A stretch of DNA of 64,000 nt, from the NCBI GenBank assembly GCA_005405945.1, contig BJHW01000002.1:496001-560000 (forward strand). The letters run 5' to 3'. Of this stretch, positions 8,427 to 19,048 are shown piece by piece. Each line of letters begins with the position of its first letter. Within the stretch, counting starts at the first letter, position 1. The notes beneath the pieces are model-generated. The model had not been told where the DNA came from, ran no database searches, and saw only the letters and a list, made by a program, of their open reading frames with translations. Made by a program: the position numbers and the translations under genes. The DNA comes from Streptomyces violaceusniger. GTDB taxonomy: Bacteria > Actinomycetota > Actinomycetes > Streptomycetales > Streptomycetaceae.

Positions 8427-9430
8427 CTATCCCGAGCGGTGAGCGGACAGCCGGTGCGGGTCGTAGCCGGGGATGGTGCCATCGGCCTTGGCGACCAGGA
8501 ACAGCCCGGCCATGCCCATGTCGGAGTGGCTCTGGACATGGCAGTGGTACATCCAGGCGCCCGCGCCGACGTTCTCCCCGGCGATCACCTGGAAGCCGAA
8601 GGAGTCGGCGGGCCCGGTGATCTTGTTGTCGATGACCCGGCTCACATCGTCCGGGCCCTCCAGCAGCCCGGTGCGGTTGTCCGCCCAGCGATGCCCGTGC
8701 ATATGAAAGGTGTGATAGTACTCGCCGTGGGTGATCATGATGATCTCCACACGGTCGCCCACCGTGGCCCGGAACTCGGGGCGTCATGCCCCGACTTGTT
8801 GTTGATCGTCATGTCGTTGAAGACGATCGTGAACTGCTTGTCCGGCAGGATGTCACCCGCCCGCCGCACCACCACCGGCCCGTACAGCCCCTTCCGGAGG
8901 CCGCCGGTGCCGTGCGGGGTGCCCACCGCGTGGTCGTGGTAGTGCCAGTAGCCCGCGCTGCCCGGCCGCCAGGTGCCGTCGGCGCGCTTGCCCGGGGCGT
9001 GGGTGCGCCAGGTGTAGGTGCGGGTGCCGCCCGGCTCCACGGCGCTGCGGTTGAGCTGGGTGCCGTCGCTGGCCACGTCGTAGTCCAGGCCGTGGACATG
9101 GAGGCTGGCCGTGACGTCCATGGTGTTCTCGAACTCGATGTGCAGGGTGTCGCCCTCGGTCAGCTCGATCAGCGGACCGGGGATGCTGGCCTTGCCCTTC
9201 TCGAGCCCGTACCCCATCGATCCGTCCGGCAGCTTCTCCGCGTAGAGCTTGAGATGGCGGACCGCGCCGCCCGCGGCCGCCGTTCGGACCCCGTCGGACG
9301 GGGTCTTCGGCGCCTTCGCGGCGGCGGGGGAGGTGAGGGCCAGCGGTCCGACGGCCGCGGCGGCCGCGCCGCCGGTGAAGAGCCGTCTGCTGAGACCGCG
9401 TCTGGAGGTGAAGCCGGGTGCGTCGCTCAT
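8427..9430 (-). CDS. Small two-domain laccase (multicopper oxidase, frameshifted)
   Basis: About 334 residues after restoring one base. It resembles the Streptomyces small laccase (SLAC/EpoA) that oxidises phenols with O2 at a trinuclear copper centre as a trimer. The start is ATG 9430 behind GGGAG. A Tat signal with RRGLSRRLF leads to an AAAA tail. Copper motifs appear in order: HVHG, WHYHDH, then HTFHMHGH and MYHCHVQSHSDMGM. The frame breaks at 8778-8781: the upstream part ends NNKSGHDAP and the rest resumes EFRATVGDRVEI when one C is added to a C4 run. Without that base the protein would lose its second copper half. The divergent neighbour is the ThuA/sugar dehydrogenase gene. Confidence 0.9.
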
Positions 9431-9560
9431 CGTTCTCCCAAATCGCTGTGGATCCTCTGCCGTTGACGATGCGCAGATGCCCCGGGGTGCTTTCACGGTA
9501 GCCGGGGATCCCCGTTCATCCACACTCAGGACAAAGTTCGTTGAGTTGCGGTCATAGCTA

Positions 9561-9589
9561 TTGGCGACTTGCGAAAAGCCGTCTAGCTT
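9561..9589 (+). promoter_or_regulatory. Candidate promoter of the ThuA/sugar dehydrogenase operon
   Basis: TTGGCG at 9561-9566 and TAGCTT at 9584-9589 with a 17-base spacer, about 40 bases before the start codon. The match to the vegetative consensus is moderate. Confidence 0.4.
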
Positions 9590-9631
9590 CCTTCAGCGGT
9601 GTTATCGGTACGTGAGAGGGATGGGTGACCA

Positions 9632-12127
9632 ATGCGGGACATACCGTACCAAATGCCCTCAAAGAGGAGAGGGCTGACAGTCGGTCGGCTGCGAAAGAGA
9701 CGCGCGGGGATGGCGGCACTGCTCTTCGGCGCCCTCACCGCGACCCTGCTCGGCGGGACCCCGCCAGCGCCCGGCCCGAGGATCGTGCGCCACTCACGCT
9801 GCCGTCGCCGCCCGGCGGTGCCAACGTCCGGGTCCTGGTGTTCCACGGCTCGGCGGGGGACGAGCCGGCCACGGTGAACGCGGGCATCGAGGCCATCGAG
9901 CGGATCGGCAACCAGGGTCCCGCGGCGACCCGGTTCACCGTCGACGCCACCGCCGACGCCTCGGTCTTCACCAAGCCCCGGCTCGGCAAGTACAACGCCG
10001 TGGTCTTCCTGACCGGCGCCGGCGATGTGCTCGACCCCGAGCAGGAGGCGGGGCTCGAGGCGTACATGGAGGCGGGCGGTGGCTTCCTCGGCATCCGTGA
10101 CGCGGCCCGCAACGAGCCGTACTCCGACTGGTTCAGCGGGCTGATCGGCGCCCGCCCGGCCACCACCAGCCCGGCCACCGCCCAGCGCGCCGTGGTGGAG
10201 GTCGGCGACCGCGTCCACCCGGCCACCAAGGAGCTGCCGCTGGAGTGGAAGCGCACCGACACCTGGCTCAACTGGAAGAACAACCCCTCCGGCACGGTGC
10301 ACACCGTGGCCCGGGTCCGCGAGTCCAGCTACCAGCCGGGCGCGGGTGCCAACGGTGCGGACCACCCGATCTCCTGGTGCCGTGACTACGACGGCGGCCG
10401 CTCCTTCTACACCGGCATGGGCGGCACCGTCTCCACCTTCCAGGAGACCGACTTCCGAGCCCATCTGCGCGGCGCGCTGCTGTGGACCACCCGTCTCTCC
10501 CGCGCCGACTGCAAGGCGACCATCAACGCGAACTACAAGGCCGAGCGCGTCACCAAGCCCAATCAGCCGGGCCAGTCCGACCAGATCGGCGAGCCGCACG
10601 GCCTCGTCGTCGCGAGGGACGGCCGGGTGCTGTACATCGGCCGGGGCGGCGGCGACAACAGCGCGCCCGTGGTCACCGACTGGAACGACCCGGAGATCGG
10701 CAAGGGCCAGGGCCAGATCCACGTCTACGACCCGGCCACCGGCAAGGTGACGCTCGCGGGCGCCCTGACCGTCTTCGGCAACAAGGGCGGCGGCGATGAG
10801 CTGATCAAGAACGAGGAGGGGCTGCTCGGCATCGAGCTGGACCCGGACTTCCTCACCAACGGCTGGGTGTATCTGCACTACACCCCGCACTCCCGGATCA
10901 ACCGGGACACCCAGATGGCCGAGCGCCGCGTCTCCCGGTTCACCCTGGACCTGAAGACCAACAAGCTGGATCTGGGCTCGGAGAAGGTCCTGCTCTCCTG
11001 GCCGGTCCAGATCCACAGCTGCTGCCACGCGGGCGGCGGGATGAGCTGGGACTCCAAGGGCAACCTCTACATCGCCACCGGGGACAACAACTCCTCCCAG
11101 TTCAGCGACGGCTACTCCGGCAACAACCCGCAGCCGAACTACAAGGGCGTCTCCTTCGCCGACGCCCGCCGCACCGCGGGCAACACCCACAACCTCAACG
11201 GCAAGATCCTGCGGATCCACCCCGAGGACGACGGCACCTACACCCTCCCGAGGGCAATCTCTTCACCGGCAAGGAGCCCGATGAGGGCGGGGGCAAGACC
11301 CGTGGCGAGATCTATGTGATGGGGGTGCGCAACCCGGCCCGGATCTTCGTGGACCAGAAGACCGACATCCTCTACGCGGGCTGGGTCGGCCCGGACGCGG
11401 GCGAGCCCAGCACCACCTGGGGCCCGGCCAAGTACGACACCTTCGCCGCCATCACCAAGGCGGGCAACCACGGCTGGCCGTTCTGCATGGGCAACAAGCA
11501 GCCCTACCGGGACCGCAATCTGCCCGACCCCAGCAAGCCGCTGGGCTGGTACGACTGCGACCACCCCAAGAACGAGTCACCCAACAACGACGGTCTGGTG
11601 AACCTGCCGCCCATCACCGCGAACACCATCTGGTACTCGCCCCAGGGCGGCGCCCCGACTACCCGCGGGACGCGAACGGCATCCCCAGCTACAAGACGTC
11701 GGAGGCCAAGTACCTGCTGCCGTGGCTCAAGGGCGGCGGCCAGGCCACCATGAACGGCCCGGTCTACCGGTACGACGCCACCAGTGACAGCACCACCAAA
11801 TGGCCCCAGTACTGGGACGGCAAGTGGTTCGTCGGCGACTTCTACGACGGCGACCAGCCCCGCCACGCGGTGCTGACCGACCCCAAGACCGTCGGCAAGG
11901 GAGGGCTGCCGGTGCACGCCGAATCCCTCAAGAAGATCATCCCGGTGGGCGCCGACGGCATCCGCAACCTCATGGACTGGAAGTTCGCCCCGGACGGTTC
12001 GCTCTACGTCCTCGACTACGGGCGCGGCTTCTTCACCTCCGACTCCAAGTCGGCGCTGTGGCACATCACGTACACCGGCGGCGAGCCCACTCCGCTCGCC
12101 CGGGATCTGGCCAGGAAGGCGGAGTGA
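9632..12127 (+). CDS. Secreted ThuA domain plus PQQ-type sugar dehydrogenase (three frameshifts)
   Basis: About 832 residues after restoring three bases (9759-9762, 11247-11249, 11653-11656, all C runs). A signal peptide (AALLFGALTATLLGG) is followed by a ThuA-like class-I glutamine amidotransferase fold (~55-280: VRVLVFHGSAGDE, AVVFLTGAGDVLD, GGGFLGIRDAARNEPYSDWF). A six-bladed glucose/sorbosone dehydrogenase propeller fills ~310-830 (PHGLVVARDGRVLYI, GLLGIELDPDF, HAGGGMSWDSKGNLYIATGDN, MGVRNPARIFVD, MDWKFAPDGSLYVLDYG). Such proteins act on oxidised or keto-sugars outside the cell. It is probably co-transcribed with the next gene, whose start touches this stop. Cofactor and substrate are unproven. 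Confidence 0.87.
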
Positions 12128-12129
12128 CC

Positions 12130-14341
12130 GTGAAACGAAGGCGCCCCAAACCCATCAGACCCTGGCTGCCCCTGCTCGCCGCGCTGCTCATGGTCCTCGG
12201 GCTGAGCTCGGCGACGGCGACGGTGGCCTACGGACAGGACGACACCCGGCAGGCCGTCCAGCAGACCCTCACCTGGACCGCGGGTGACGACATCACCAAG
12301 TACTCCTCGGCGCCCACCACGGCGGTCGCCGGGAAGGCCACCATCGTCTTCGAGAACAGCACGGCCACCGGCAACACGATGGGGATGCCGCACACCCTGA
12401 CCTTCGATGTCTCCGACCCGGAGTACAACAACGACGTCCCGCTGAACATCCTCGCCAACCCCTCGGACGACAGCGGCGGCAAGCACACCGCCGAGGTCAC
12501 CCTCAGCCCCGGCCGCTACCGCTACCACTGCACCATCCCCGGCCATGGCCAGATGCAGGGCATCCTGGTGGTCACCGACGGCGGCGGGGCGAGGACACCA
12601 CCGCGCCCGAGGTCTCGGCGAAGGTCGAGGGCGAGAAGAACACGGACGGCGCGTACGTCGGGATGGCCACCGTCAGCGTGTCCGCCACCGACGAGGGCTC
12701 GGGCGTGGACCGGATCGAGTTCGCCGAAGGCGATGGGGCGTTCCAGCCGTACACCGCCCCGGTGATGGTCCACCAGGTCGGGCAGCACACCATCCGCTAC
12801 CGGGCCGTGGACAAGGCGGGGAACGTGTCGGAGGTGAAGTCGGTGGACTTTACCGTGGTGGCGCCGCCGACGGACGACTCGACCCCGCCGGAGACCTCCG
12901 CCACCGTCTCCGGTGAGAAGGACCCGTCCGGTGCGTACATCGGCATGGCCACCGTGACCATCACCGCCTCCGACACCGGATCCGGGGTCAACCGGATCGA
13001 CTACGCCCTGGGCCAGGGGGAGTTCCAGCCCTACACCGGTCCGGTGATGGTCCATGACGCGGGCGCGCACACGGTGCGCTTCCGGGCGGCGGACAAGGCG
13101 GGCAATGTGTCGGCGGTGAAGTCGGTGGACTTCCGCGTCGTGGTCCCGCCGGCCGAGGACACCCTGCCCCGGTGACCTCCGCGCAGGTCGACGGCACCAA
13201 GAACTCCGACGGCGCCTATGTGGGCAGCGCCAAGGTCACGCTCACCGCCGCGGACGACGACTCCGGGGTGGAGAAGGTCGAGTACTCCCTGGACAGCGGC
13301 CCGTACCTCGCCTACACCACTCCCGTGGTGGTGGACCGGGTGGGCCGCCACACCGTGGCGTACCGCGCCACCGACAAGGCGGGCAACACCTCCGAGGCGC
13401 AGGCGATCGCGTTCACCGTGGCCGAGGGCGGCGGGGTGCCCGCACCCGCGTGTCCGGAGTGGGACGAGCGCCTCACGGTGATCGTCGGCACGGTGGACAC
13501 CGGCGTCCCCAACCGCATCACCCGCAGCCGCTGCACCATCAATGAGCTGATCGAGGACGAGAAGGACTGGTCCTCCCACGCCCTCTTCCTCAAGCACGTC
13601 ACCGCCGTCACCGACAAGCTGCTCGCCGACGGCGTGATCGACCAGCGCGAGTACCGGGCGATCAACAAGGCGGCCAAGCAGTCCGGGATCGGCAAGCCCG
13701 GTCAGGGCGAGGGCTACCGCCCGCTGTTCGACGGCACCAAGAAGTCCTTCGACAAGTGGCAGCACGTGGGCGGCGGGGCCTTCGGTCTCAACGACGACGG
13801 CAGCATGACCAGCGACACCTCGGTCGAGGGCATGGGCATGCTGTGGTTCCCGCAGCGGACGTACGACGACTTCTCGCTGAAGCTCCAGTTCCGCGATGAC
13901 GCACCTGGGACGGGCAATGCCAACGGGGGTGTCTTCGTGCGCTTCCCGTACGTCCATGACCACCCCGAGGAGTCCCGCCCGGAGTGGGTCGCCATCAAGT
14001 ACGGGCACGAGGTGCAGATCCTCGACCGCCCGGACGGCGATATGTACAAGACCGGATCGATCTACGGTTTCGACCGGGTCGGGCTGGCCGGGGCGGGGGT
14101 CACCCCCAAGGGCAGCTGGAACGACTACGAGATCCGGGTGGTCGGTCAGCACTTCTCGATCTACCGCAACGGTGTGCTGCTCAATGAGTTCGAGAACACC
14201 GGCGGCCAGGAGTTCACCCCGCCGCGCGCGGACGACCCCGGCACGGACGGCCGTCGGTACTCCTCCGGGTACATCGGTCTCCAGGTCCACAGCACCGATG
14301 ATGTGATCTCGTACCGCGACATCCGCATCAAGGAGCTGTAG
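12130..14341 (+). CDS. Secreted cupredoxin - Ig-like repeats - DUF1080 protein (two frameshifts)
   Basis: About 737 residues after adding one G at 12586-12589 and one C at 13167-13170. Domains in order: signal peptide (~1-38); plastocyanin-like cupredoxin (~40-155) ending YRYHCTIPGHGQMQGIL, which supplies the Cys-His-Met copper ligands; three ~95-residue Ig-like repeats, each with the pattern GVDRIEF...VGQHTIRYRAVDKAGNVSEV; and a C-terminal DUF1080 beta-sandwich (LFDGTKKSFDKWQHVGG; NGGVFVRFPY; EIRVVGQHFSIYRNGVLLNEF), a family that includes 3-keto-disaccharide hydrolases. GTG 12130 has GGCGGAG upstream; GTG 12124 overlaps the previous stop and is also possible. It looks like a cell-exterior partner of the preceding dehydrogenase. 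Confidence 0.85.
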
Positions 14342-14438
14342 GAACGCCTCGTACGGCATGAGGAACGGCGCGAGGGTGAGTGGCCGCCGGAGCACCCCAG
14401 TCCCCGGCGGCCACGGACCACGGGCCACAGGCTCTGAC

Positions 14439-14453
14439 GTTACCTCAGGTAAC
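14439..14453. promoter_or_regulatory. Inverted repeat between convergent genes
   Basis: GTTACC-TCA-GGTAAC is a perfect 6+6 repeat, with another GGTAACC copy 17 bases on. It lies between convergent genes, so a role as operator is doubtful; it may add to termination. Confidence 0.3.
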
Positions 14454-14486
14454 ACTCATCGGTAACCCCTGTGCTCCAGACCTGCC

Positions 14487-14520
14487 AAACCCCGCTCCCG
14501 GTCTGCGGAAGCGGGGGTTT
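14487..14520. terminator. Bidirectional terminator between the DUF1080 gene and recQ
   Basis: AAACCCCGCT pairs with AGCGGGGGTTT (one bulge), giving an A-flanked GC stem with a T run on the plus strand and, by symmetry, on the minus strand. It sits in the gap between two convergent stops. Confidence 0.75.
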
Positions 14521-14545
14521 GACGTATCGTCAGGAGGCTGGGCGG

Positions 14546-16416
14546 TCAGGACGCCAGGGTGTCCAGAATCCCCTGCCCGTACTTCACCAGCTTGTTCTCG
14601 CCGACCCCGCTCACCGTGCCGAGCTCCTCGAGCGTGGCCGGGGCACGGGTGGCGATCTCGCGCAGGGTGGCGTCGTGGAAGACCACATACGCGGGGACGC
14701 CCTGCTCCTTCGCGGTCGCCGCCCGCCAGGCGCGCAGCCGCTCGAAGACCGGCACGGCCTCCTCCGGCAGATCCACCGGGGCCTTCTTGGCCTTCCCCGA
14801 GGCCCCCGGCTTCGCCTTCGCGGTGCGCGGCGCCTTCTCCGGCTCGCGCCGCAGCCTGACCTCGCGCTGTCGGCCCAGCACCTCCGCGCTCGCGTCGGTG
14901 AGCACCAGCGTGCCGTAGTCCCCCTCGACGCCGAGCAGCCCTTGGGCCAGCAACTGCCGTACCACACCGCGCCATTCGGCCTCGCGCAGCTCGGTGCCGA
15001 TGCCGAACACCGACAGCGCGTCATGGTCGAACTGGATGACCTTGGCCGTCTTCTTGCCGAGCAGGATGTCGATGATCTGCCCCGCGCCGAACTTCTGGTT
15101 GCGCTCCCGCTTGAGCCGCACCACCGTGGACAGCAGCTTCTGCGCGGGGATGGTGCCGTCCCAGGACTCAGGGGGTGTGAGGCAGGTGTCGCAGTTGCCG
15201 CAGGGGGCGGACTTCTGGCCGAAGTACGCCAGCAGCCCCACCCGGCGGCACTCCACCGTCTCGCACAGCGCCAGCATCGCGTCGAGATGGGCGCCGAGGC
15301 GGCGCCGATGGGTGTCGTCGCCCTCGGAGGTGTCGATCATCTTCCGCTGCTGGACCACGTCCTGGAGCCCGTACGCCAGCCATGCGGTGGAGGGCTGTCC
15401 ATCCCGCCCGGCCCGGCCCGTTTCCTGGTAGTAGCCCTCCACGGACTTGGGCAGGTCCAGATGGGCCACGAACCGCACATCGGGCTTGTCGATCCCCATG
15501 CCGAACGCGATCGTGGCCACCACGACCAGACCGTCCTCGCGCAGGAAGCGCGCCTGGTGCTCGGCGCGGACCCGCGCGTCCAGTCCCGCGTGGTACGGCA
15601 CCGCGTCGATGCCCTGGGCCACCAGGAACTCGGCCGTCTTCTCCACCGAGGAGCGGGACAGGCAGTAGACGATCCCCGCCTCGCCCGCGTGCTCGGTGCG
15701 CAACAGCTCCAGCAGCTGCTTCTTCGGCTCGTTCTTGGGGGCGATCCGGTACTGGATGTTCGGGCGGTCGAAGCTGGCCACGAAGTGCAGCGCGTCCTGG
15801 AGCTTCAGCCGGGACGCGATCTCGGCGTGGGTGGCCTCGGTGGCGGTCGCGGTCAGCGCGATCCGGGGCACGGTGGGCCAGCGCTCGTGCAGCTCGGACA
15901 GGGCCAGATAGTCCGGCCGGAAGTCGTGCCCCCACTGCGCCACGCAGTGCGCCTCGTCGATGGCGAACAACGAGATCTGGCCCCGGTCCAGCAGCCGCAG
16001 CGTGGACTCGACCCGCAGCCGTTCCGGGGCGAGATAGAGCAGATCCAGCTCGCCCGCCAGGAATTCGGCCTCGACCATCCGCCGCTCGTCCAGGTCCTGG
16101 GTGGAGTTGAGGAACCCGGCCCGCACCCCGAGGTTCCGCAACGCGTCCACCTGGTCCTGCATCAGCGCGATCAGCGGGGAGACGACGACGCCGACGCCCT
16201 TCCGCACCAGCGCCGGGATCTGGTAGCACAGCGATTTGCCACCGCCGGTCGGCATGAGGACGAGGGCGTCACCACCGGCCACCACATGGTCGATGATCTC
16301 CTGCTGCCCTCCCCGGAACGAGTCGTAGCCGAAGACGCGGTGCAGAACGCCGAGCGCCTCGCTCGTCTCGGGCCGGGCGCGTCGCTCATGTCGGGGCCGG
16401 TGTCGGGGAGAGCCAT
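14546..16416 (-). CDS. recQ: RecQ-family ATP-dependent DNA helicase (frameshift near N-terminus)
   Basis: About 623 residues after one C is restored at 16370-16372, which joins the initiator region to LGVLHRVFGYDSFRGGQQ. A 3'-5' superfamily 2 helicase for recombination and fork repair. Motif I is MPTGGGKSLCYQ, motif II is IDEAHCVAQWGHDFRP, and motif VI is QETGRAGRDGQPS. A zinc-binding RQC segment follows (CRRVGLLAYFGQ, then CGNCDTC), and the C-terminal ~75 residues are an HRDC domain (FERLRAWRAATAKEQGVPAY ... GVGENKLVKYG). Without the correction the first in-frame start would be GTG 16285, deleting the Q-motif region. A TAGAAT box lies six bases before ATG 16416, suggesting a leaderless transcript. 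ATG 16389 is an alternative start. Confidence 0.93.
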
Positions 16417-16575
16417 CCGGCGATTCTAGGGTGCCGGGAGGTACGCGTGGTGACCGCCTGTGGACAACCGGCCGGATGAGAGAAGGTGTGGGGGCGCAGT
16501 GGCCGATGAGCGGGCGGACATGCCATGCTCATGCCCACTTGCTCCGTCCATCCTTTCCCCACGAGGAGGCCGATC

Positions 16576-17144
16576 GTGAGATCCAGCAAGTTCGTACGTG
16601 CCTTACCCGCCGCGGTGACGGCGGCGCTCGCCCTGACGGCCGGACAGGCCGTGGCCGCCCCGCCTCCGCCGCCCCGGCGGAGCACACCGCCGCCGCGCGG
16701 ACGGTGACGTACGACGCCAGCGGGGCCGCCGAGTTCAAGGACGCCGTGGCCAAGGGCGCGGCGATCTGGAACGAGAGCGTGGTCAACGTCCAGCTGAAGC
16801 CGGCCACGTCCGGGCAGCGGGCCAACGTCCGCATCATCGCGGACAACGGCTGGCCCCGCACCCTCTCGACCGGTCTGGGCAGCGGCACGATCTACTTCGG
16901 CCGCCAGGCCGTCGACGAGGGCTACAACACGGTGCGGATCTCCTCGCACGAGCTCGGCCACATCCTCGGTCTGCCGGACATGAAGCCGGGCCCGTGCTCG
17001 AGCCTGATGTCCGGCTCCACCGCCGGGGTCTCCTGCACCAACCCCTACCCGAACGCCGCCGAGAAGGCCGAGGTCGAGGACGACTTCGGCCTCGTGGGCG
17101 CGGGTGCCACGGCCGCGGCCGCACCGCGGATGTACCGGGACTGA
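16576..17144 (+). CDS. snpA: Snapalysin-type secreted zinc metalloprotease (frameshifted, TTA codon)
   Basis: About 189 residues after adding one C at 16672-16675. GTG 16576 follows GAGGAGG. Residues 1-30 are a signal peptide, and codon 10 within it is TTA (16603-16605), so translation probably needs the bldA tRNA. The mature part matches the small M7 neutral proteases: TVTYDASGAAEF, AAIWNESVVNVQL, GTIYFGRQAVDEGYN, and the zinc motif HELGHILGLPD with Asp as third ligand, then a Met-turn SLMSG. The family is usually ~200-230 residues, so the pro-region here is short. No adjacent LysR activator is seen. Symbol by resemblance. Confidence 0.88.
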
Positions 17145-17194
17145 CGTACCGGGACCGACCGGAGCGGGCCGGGTACGCCGGGGCCGACCCGAGC

Positions 17195-17219
17195 GGGCCG
17201 GGAGCCAGGCTCCCGGCCC
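17195..17219 (+). terminator. Hairpin terminator after snapalysin
   Basis: GGGCCGGGAGCC pairs perfectly with GGCTCCCGGCCC around a single-base centre, between the convergent snapalysin and DeoR genes. Confidence 0.65.
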
Positions 17220-17258
17220 CTCACCCCGGAACCGCCACGCCGCCGTGGTGGTGCGCCG

Positions 17259-18056
17259 TCAGACGGTGATCACCTCGGCGTCGGGCAGCGCCCGGAAGGG
17301 GCCCAGCTGGTCATCGGTGGCGCCGCTGTCGGTGACCAGCGTCCACGGCCGGTCCAGCGGGGCCCAGGCGGTGAACGGGGACTGGCCCAGCTTGCTGCTG
17401 TCGGCCAGGACGTACACCTCCTTGCCGCGGTCGGCCATCATCTCCTTGAGCGAGGTCTGCTGGAGGCTCGCCTCGCAGATCCCCAGCCGCGCGTCCAGCC
17501 CGTCGGCGCCGAGGAAGACCTTGTCCGCGGTCAGCCGGGACAGGGTCAGCTCGGCGAGCGGCCCGACGAAGCCCTGGCTGACGTGGCGCAGCGTCCCGGC
17601 GAGGGTGATCAGCTCGACGCCGTCCGCCTCGGCCAGCTCGCGCAGCGCGGTGAGCCCGCAGGTGATCACGGTCAGATCGCCGCGGGCGCGCAGATGGTGG
17701 GCGAGCCGCCCGGTGGTGGTGCCGGCGTCGAGGATGACGGTGTCGCCCGGCACGATCCGCGCGGCCGCCCAGCGCCCTATGCGGTCCTTCTCGGCGACCG
17801 CGAGCCCGCTGCGCTGCCCGAGGGTGGGCTCGGCGGTATGACCGGCGCTCATCGCGCCGCCGTAGGTGCGGGCGATGGCGCCCTGTTCGGTGAGGAGCGC
17901 GAGATCCCGGCGGATGGTGGAGGGCGTCACCTCCAGCGAGCGGGCCAGCTCCTCCACGACGACCGTGCCATCGGTCTGGATCATTCGGGCGATCAGTTCC
18001 CGGCGGTCCCCGGCGCGCAGCCGCCTGCGCTCCTCCGCCCCGGCCTCCTGACGCAT
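17259..18056 (-). CDS. DeoR/GlpR family transcriptional regulator
   Basis: 265 residues from ATG 18056, four bases after a GGGGGG stretch; the frame stays open to 18140, but that would be longer than the family norm of ~255. Residues ~10-65 are the DeoR helix-turn-helix (RRELIARMIQTDGTVVVEEL, VTPSTIRRDLALLTEQG). The C-terminal sugar-phosphate sensor (~80-235) has the expected motifs VILDAGTTTGRLAHHL, VITCGLTALREL and ADKVFLGADGLD. Divergent from the HpcH/HpaI aldolase gene, which it likely controls in response to a phosphorylated sugar intermediate. Confidence 0.9.
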   Translation of the reverse strand: MRQEAGAEERRRLRAGDRRELIARMIQTDGTVVVEELARSLEVTPSTIRRDLALLTEQGAIARTYGGAMSAGHTAEPTLGQRSGLAVAEKDRIGRWAAARIVPGDTVILDAGTTTGRLAHHLRARGDLTVITCGLTALRELAEADGVELITLAGTLRHVSQGFVGPLAELTLSRLTADKVFLGADGLDARLGICEASLQQTSLKEMMADRGKEVYVLADSSKLGQSPFTAWAPLDRPWTLVTDSGATDDQLGPFRALPDAEVITV

Positions 18057-18183
18057 CGCGCCCCCCATCTTCCGTAACTCCGCGCGACTCTGCGCAGCCC
18101 TGAGCAACCCTATCAGTCTGCGCATTTCGCGCTGATTCATCGCGGGAACCGCGCAGTTGCTTGCGTGTTACGTGCAATCGTGC

Positions 18184-18196
18184 GAGCGTTTCGCTC
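18184..18196. promoter_or_regulatory. Candidate DeoR operator region
   Basis: GAGCG-TTT-CGCTC is an inverted repeat within a 190-bp divergent gap rich in repeated TGCG/CGCA steps (TGCGCATTTCGCGCT, TTGCTTGCGTG, GTGCGAGCG). Repeated short motifs fit DeoR operators; the exact site is a guess. Confidence 0.35.
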
Positions 18197-18253
18197 ATAA
18201 CGCGCATGGAGTGAAGAGGGCGCACCACTCGCCGAAGGAGAGAAGCCGACAGC

Positions 18254-19021
18254 ATGAACACTTCCCCCGCCGACTTCGCGGCCCGGCTGCGCGCACGCCG
18301 GCGAATCATCGGCTACTGGGTCGTCCTCGACAATCCCGTCGGCACCGAGCGGCTGGCCGGGCTCGGCTACGACTACATCTGCGTCGACGCCCAGCACGGT
18401 CTCCTCGACTACAAGGGCACCCTCGCCGCGATGACCGCCATCGACGCCCGCGGCACCGCCGCCGGTATGGTGCGCGTCCCGGGCAATGACGGCTTCTGGA
18501 TCGGCCAGGCCCTCGACGCCGGCGCCCGTGGCGTGATCGTCCCGCTGGTCAACACCGCCGAGGAGGCGGCCGCCGCGGTGAGCTACTGCCGCTACCCCCC
18601 GCTCGGGATCCGCTCCTACGGCCCGATGCGCTCGGGTCTGCGCGTCGGCCCCGCCCCGGCCGAGTCCAACCGGCAAGTGGCCTGCGTCGTGATGATCGAG
18701 ACGGCCCAGGCGCTGGCCAACACCACGGAGATCTGCGCCACGGACGGGCTCGACGGCGTCTACATCGGCCCCTCCGACCTCACCATCGCGCTCGGCGGCC
18801 GCACCTCGACGGACACCGCGGTGGCGGAGCGGTTCGACGCGGCGCTGGCGAAGGTCGCCGAGGAGGCACGGACCGCGGGCATCGCCGCCGGTATCCACTG
18901 CCCCGACGGGGCGACGGCCGCCAAGCGCCTGGCCCAGGGCTTCACCTTCGCCACGGTCAGCAGCGACCTGGCCCACCTGGAGCAGGCGGCGGCCGCGCAT
19001 CTGCGCGACGCGGCCGGCTGA
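18254..19021 (+). CDS. HpcH/HpaI class II aldolase
   Basis: 255 residues, a normal length. The start ATG has GAAGGAGAG upstream. This TIM-barrel family cleaves 2-keto-3-deoxy acids to pyruvate and an aldehyde with a divalent metal. Seen: RRIIGYWVVLDNP, YDYICVDAQHGLLDY (conserved general-base His), MVRVPGNDGFWIGQALDAGARG, ESNRQVACVVMIETAQAL with the metal-binding Glu, and DGVYIGPSDLTIALGG with the second metal ligand Asp. With the divergent DeoR gene it forms a small catabolic locus, possibly for a deoxy-keto sugar acid. The particular substrate is not evident. Confidence 0.9.
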   Translation: MNTSPADFAARLRARRRIIGYWVVLDNPVGTERLAGLGYDYICVDAQHGLLDYKGTLAAMTAIDARGTAAGMVRVPGNDGFWIGQALDAGARGVIVPLVNTAEEAAAAVSYCRYPPLGIRSYGPMRSGLRVGPAPAESNRQVACVVMIETAQALANTTEICATDGLDGVYIGPSDLTIALGGRTSTDTAVAERFDAALAKVAEEARTAGIAAGIHCPDGATAAKRLAQGFTFATVSSDLAHLEQAAAAHLRDAAG

Positions 19022-19048
19022 GCGCGCTCTCCCGGGCACCCTCCCGGG

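Noticed and set aside
7102..8787. 561-residue minus-strand frame across the protease and laccase end
   Set aside because: Shadow of the S1 protease plus the out-of-frame laccase tail; the composition is low-complexity and the real proteins are in other frames.
14471..16429. 652-residue plus-strand frame over recQ
   Set aside because: Antisense shadow of RecQ; no recognisable domain.
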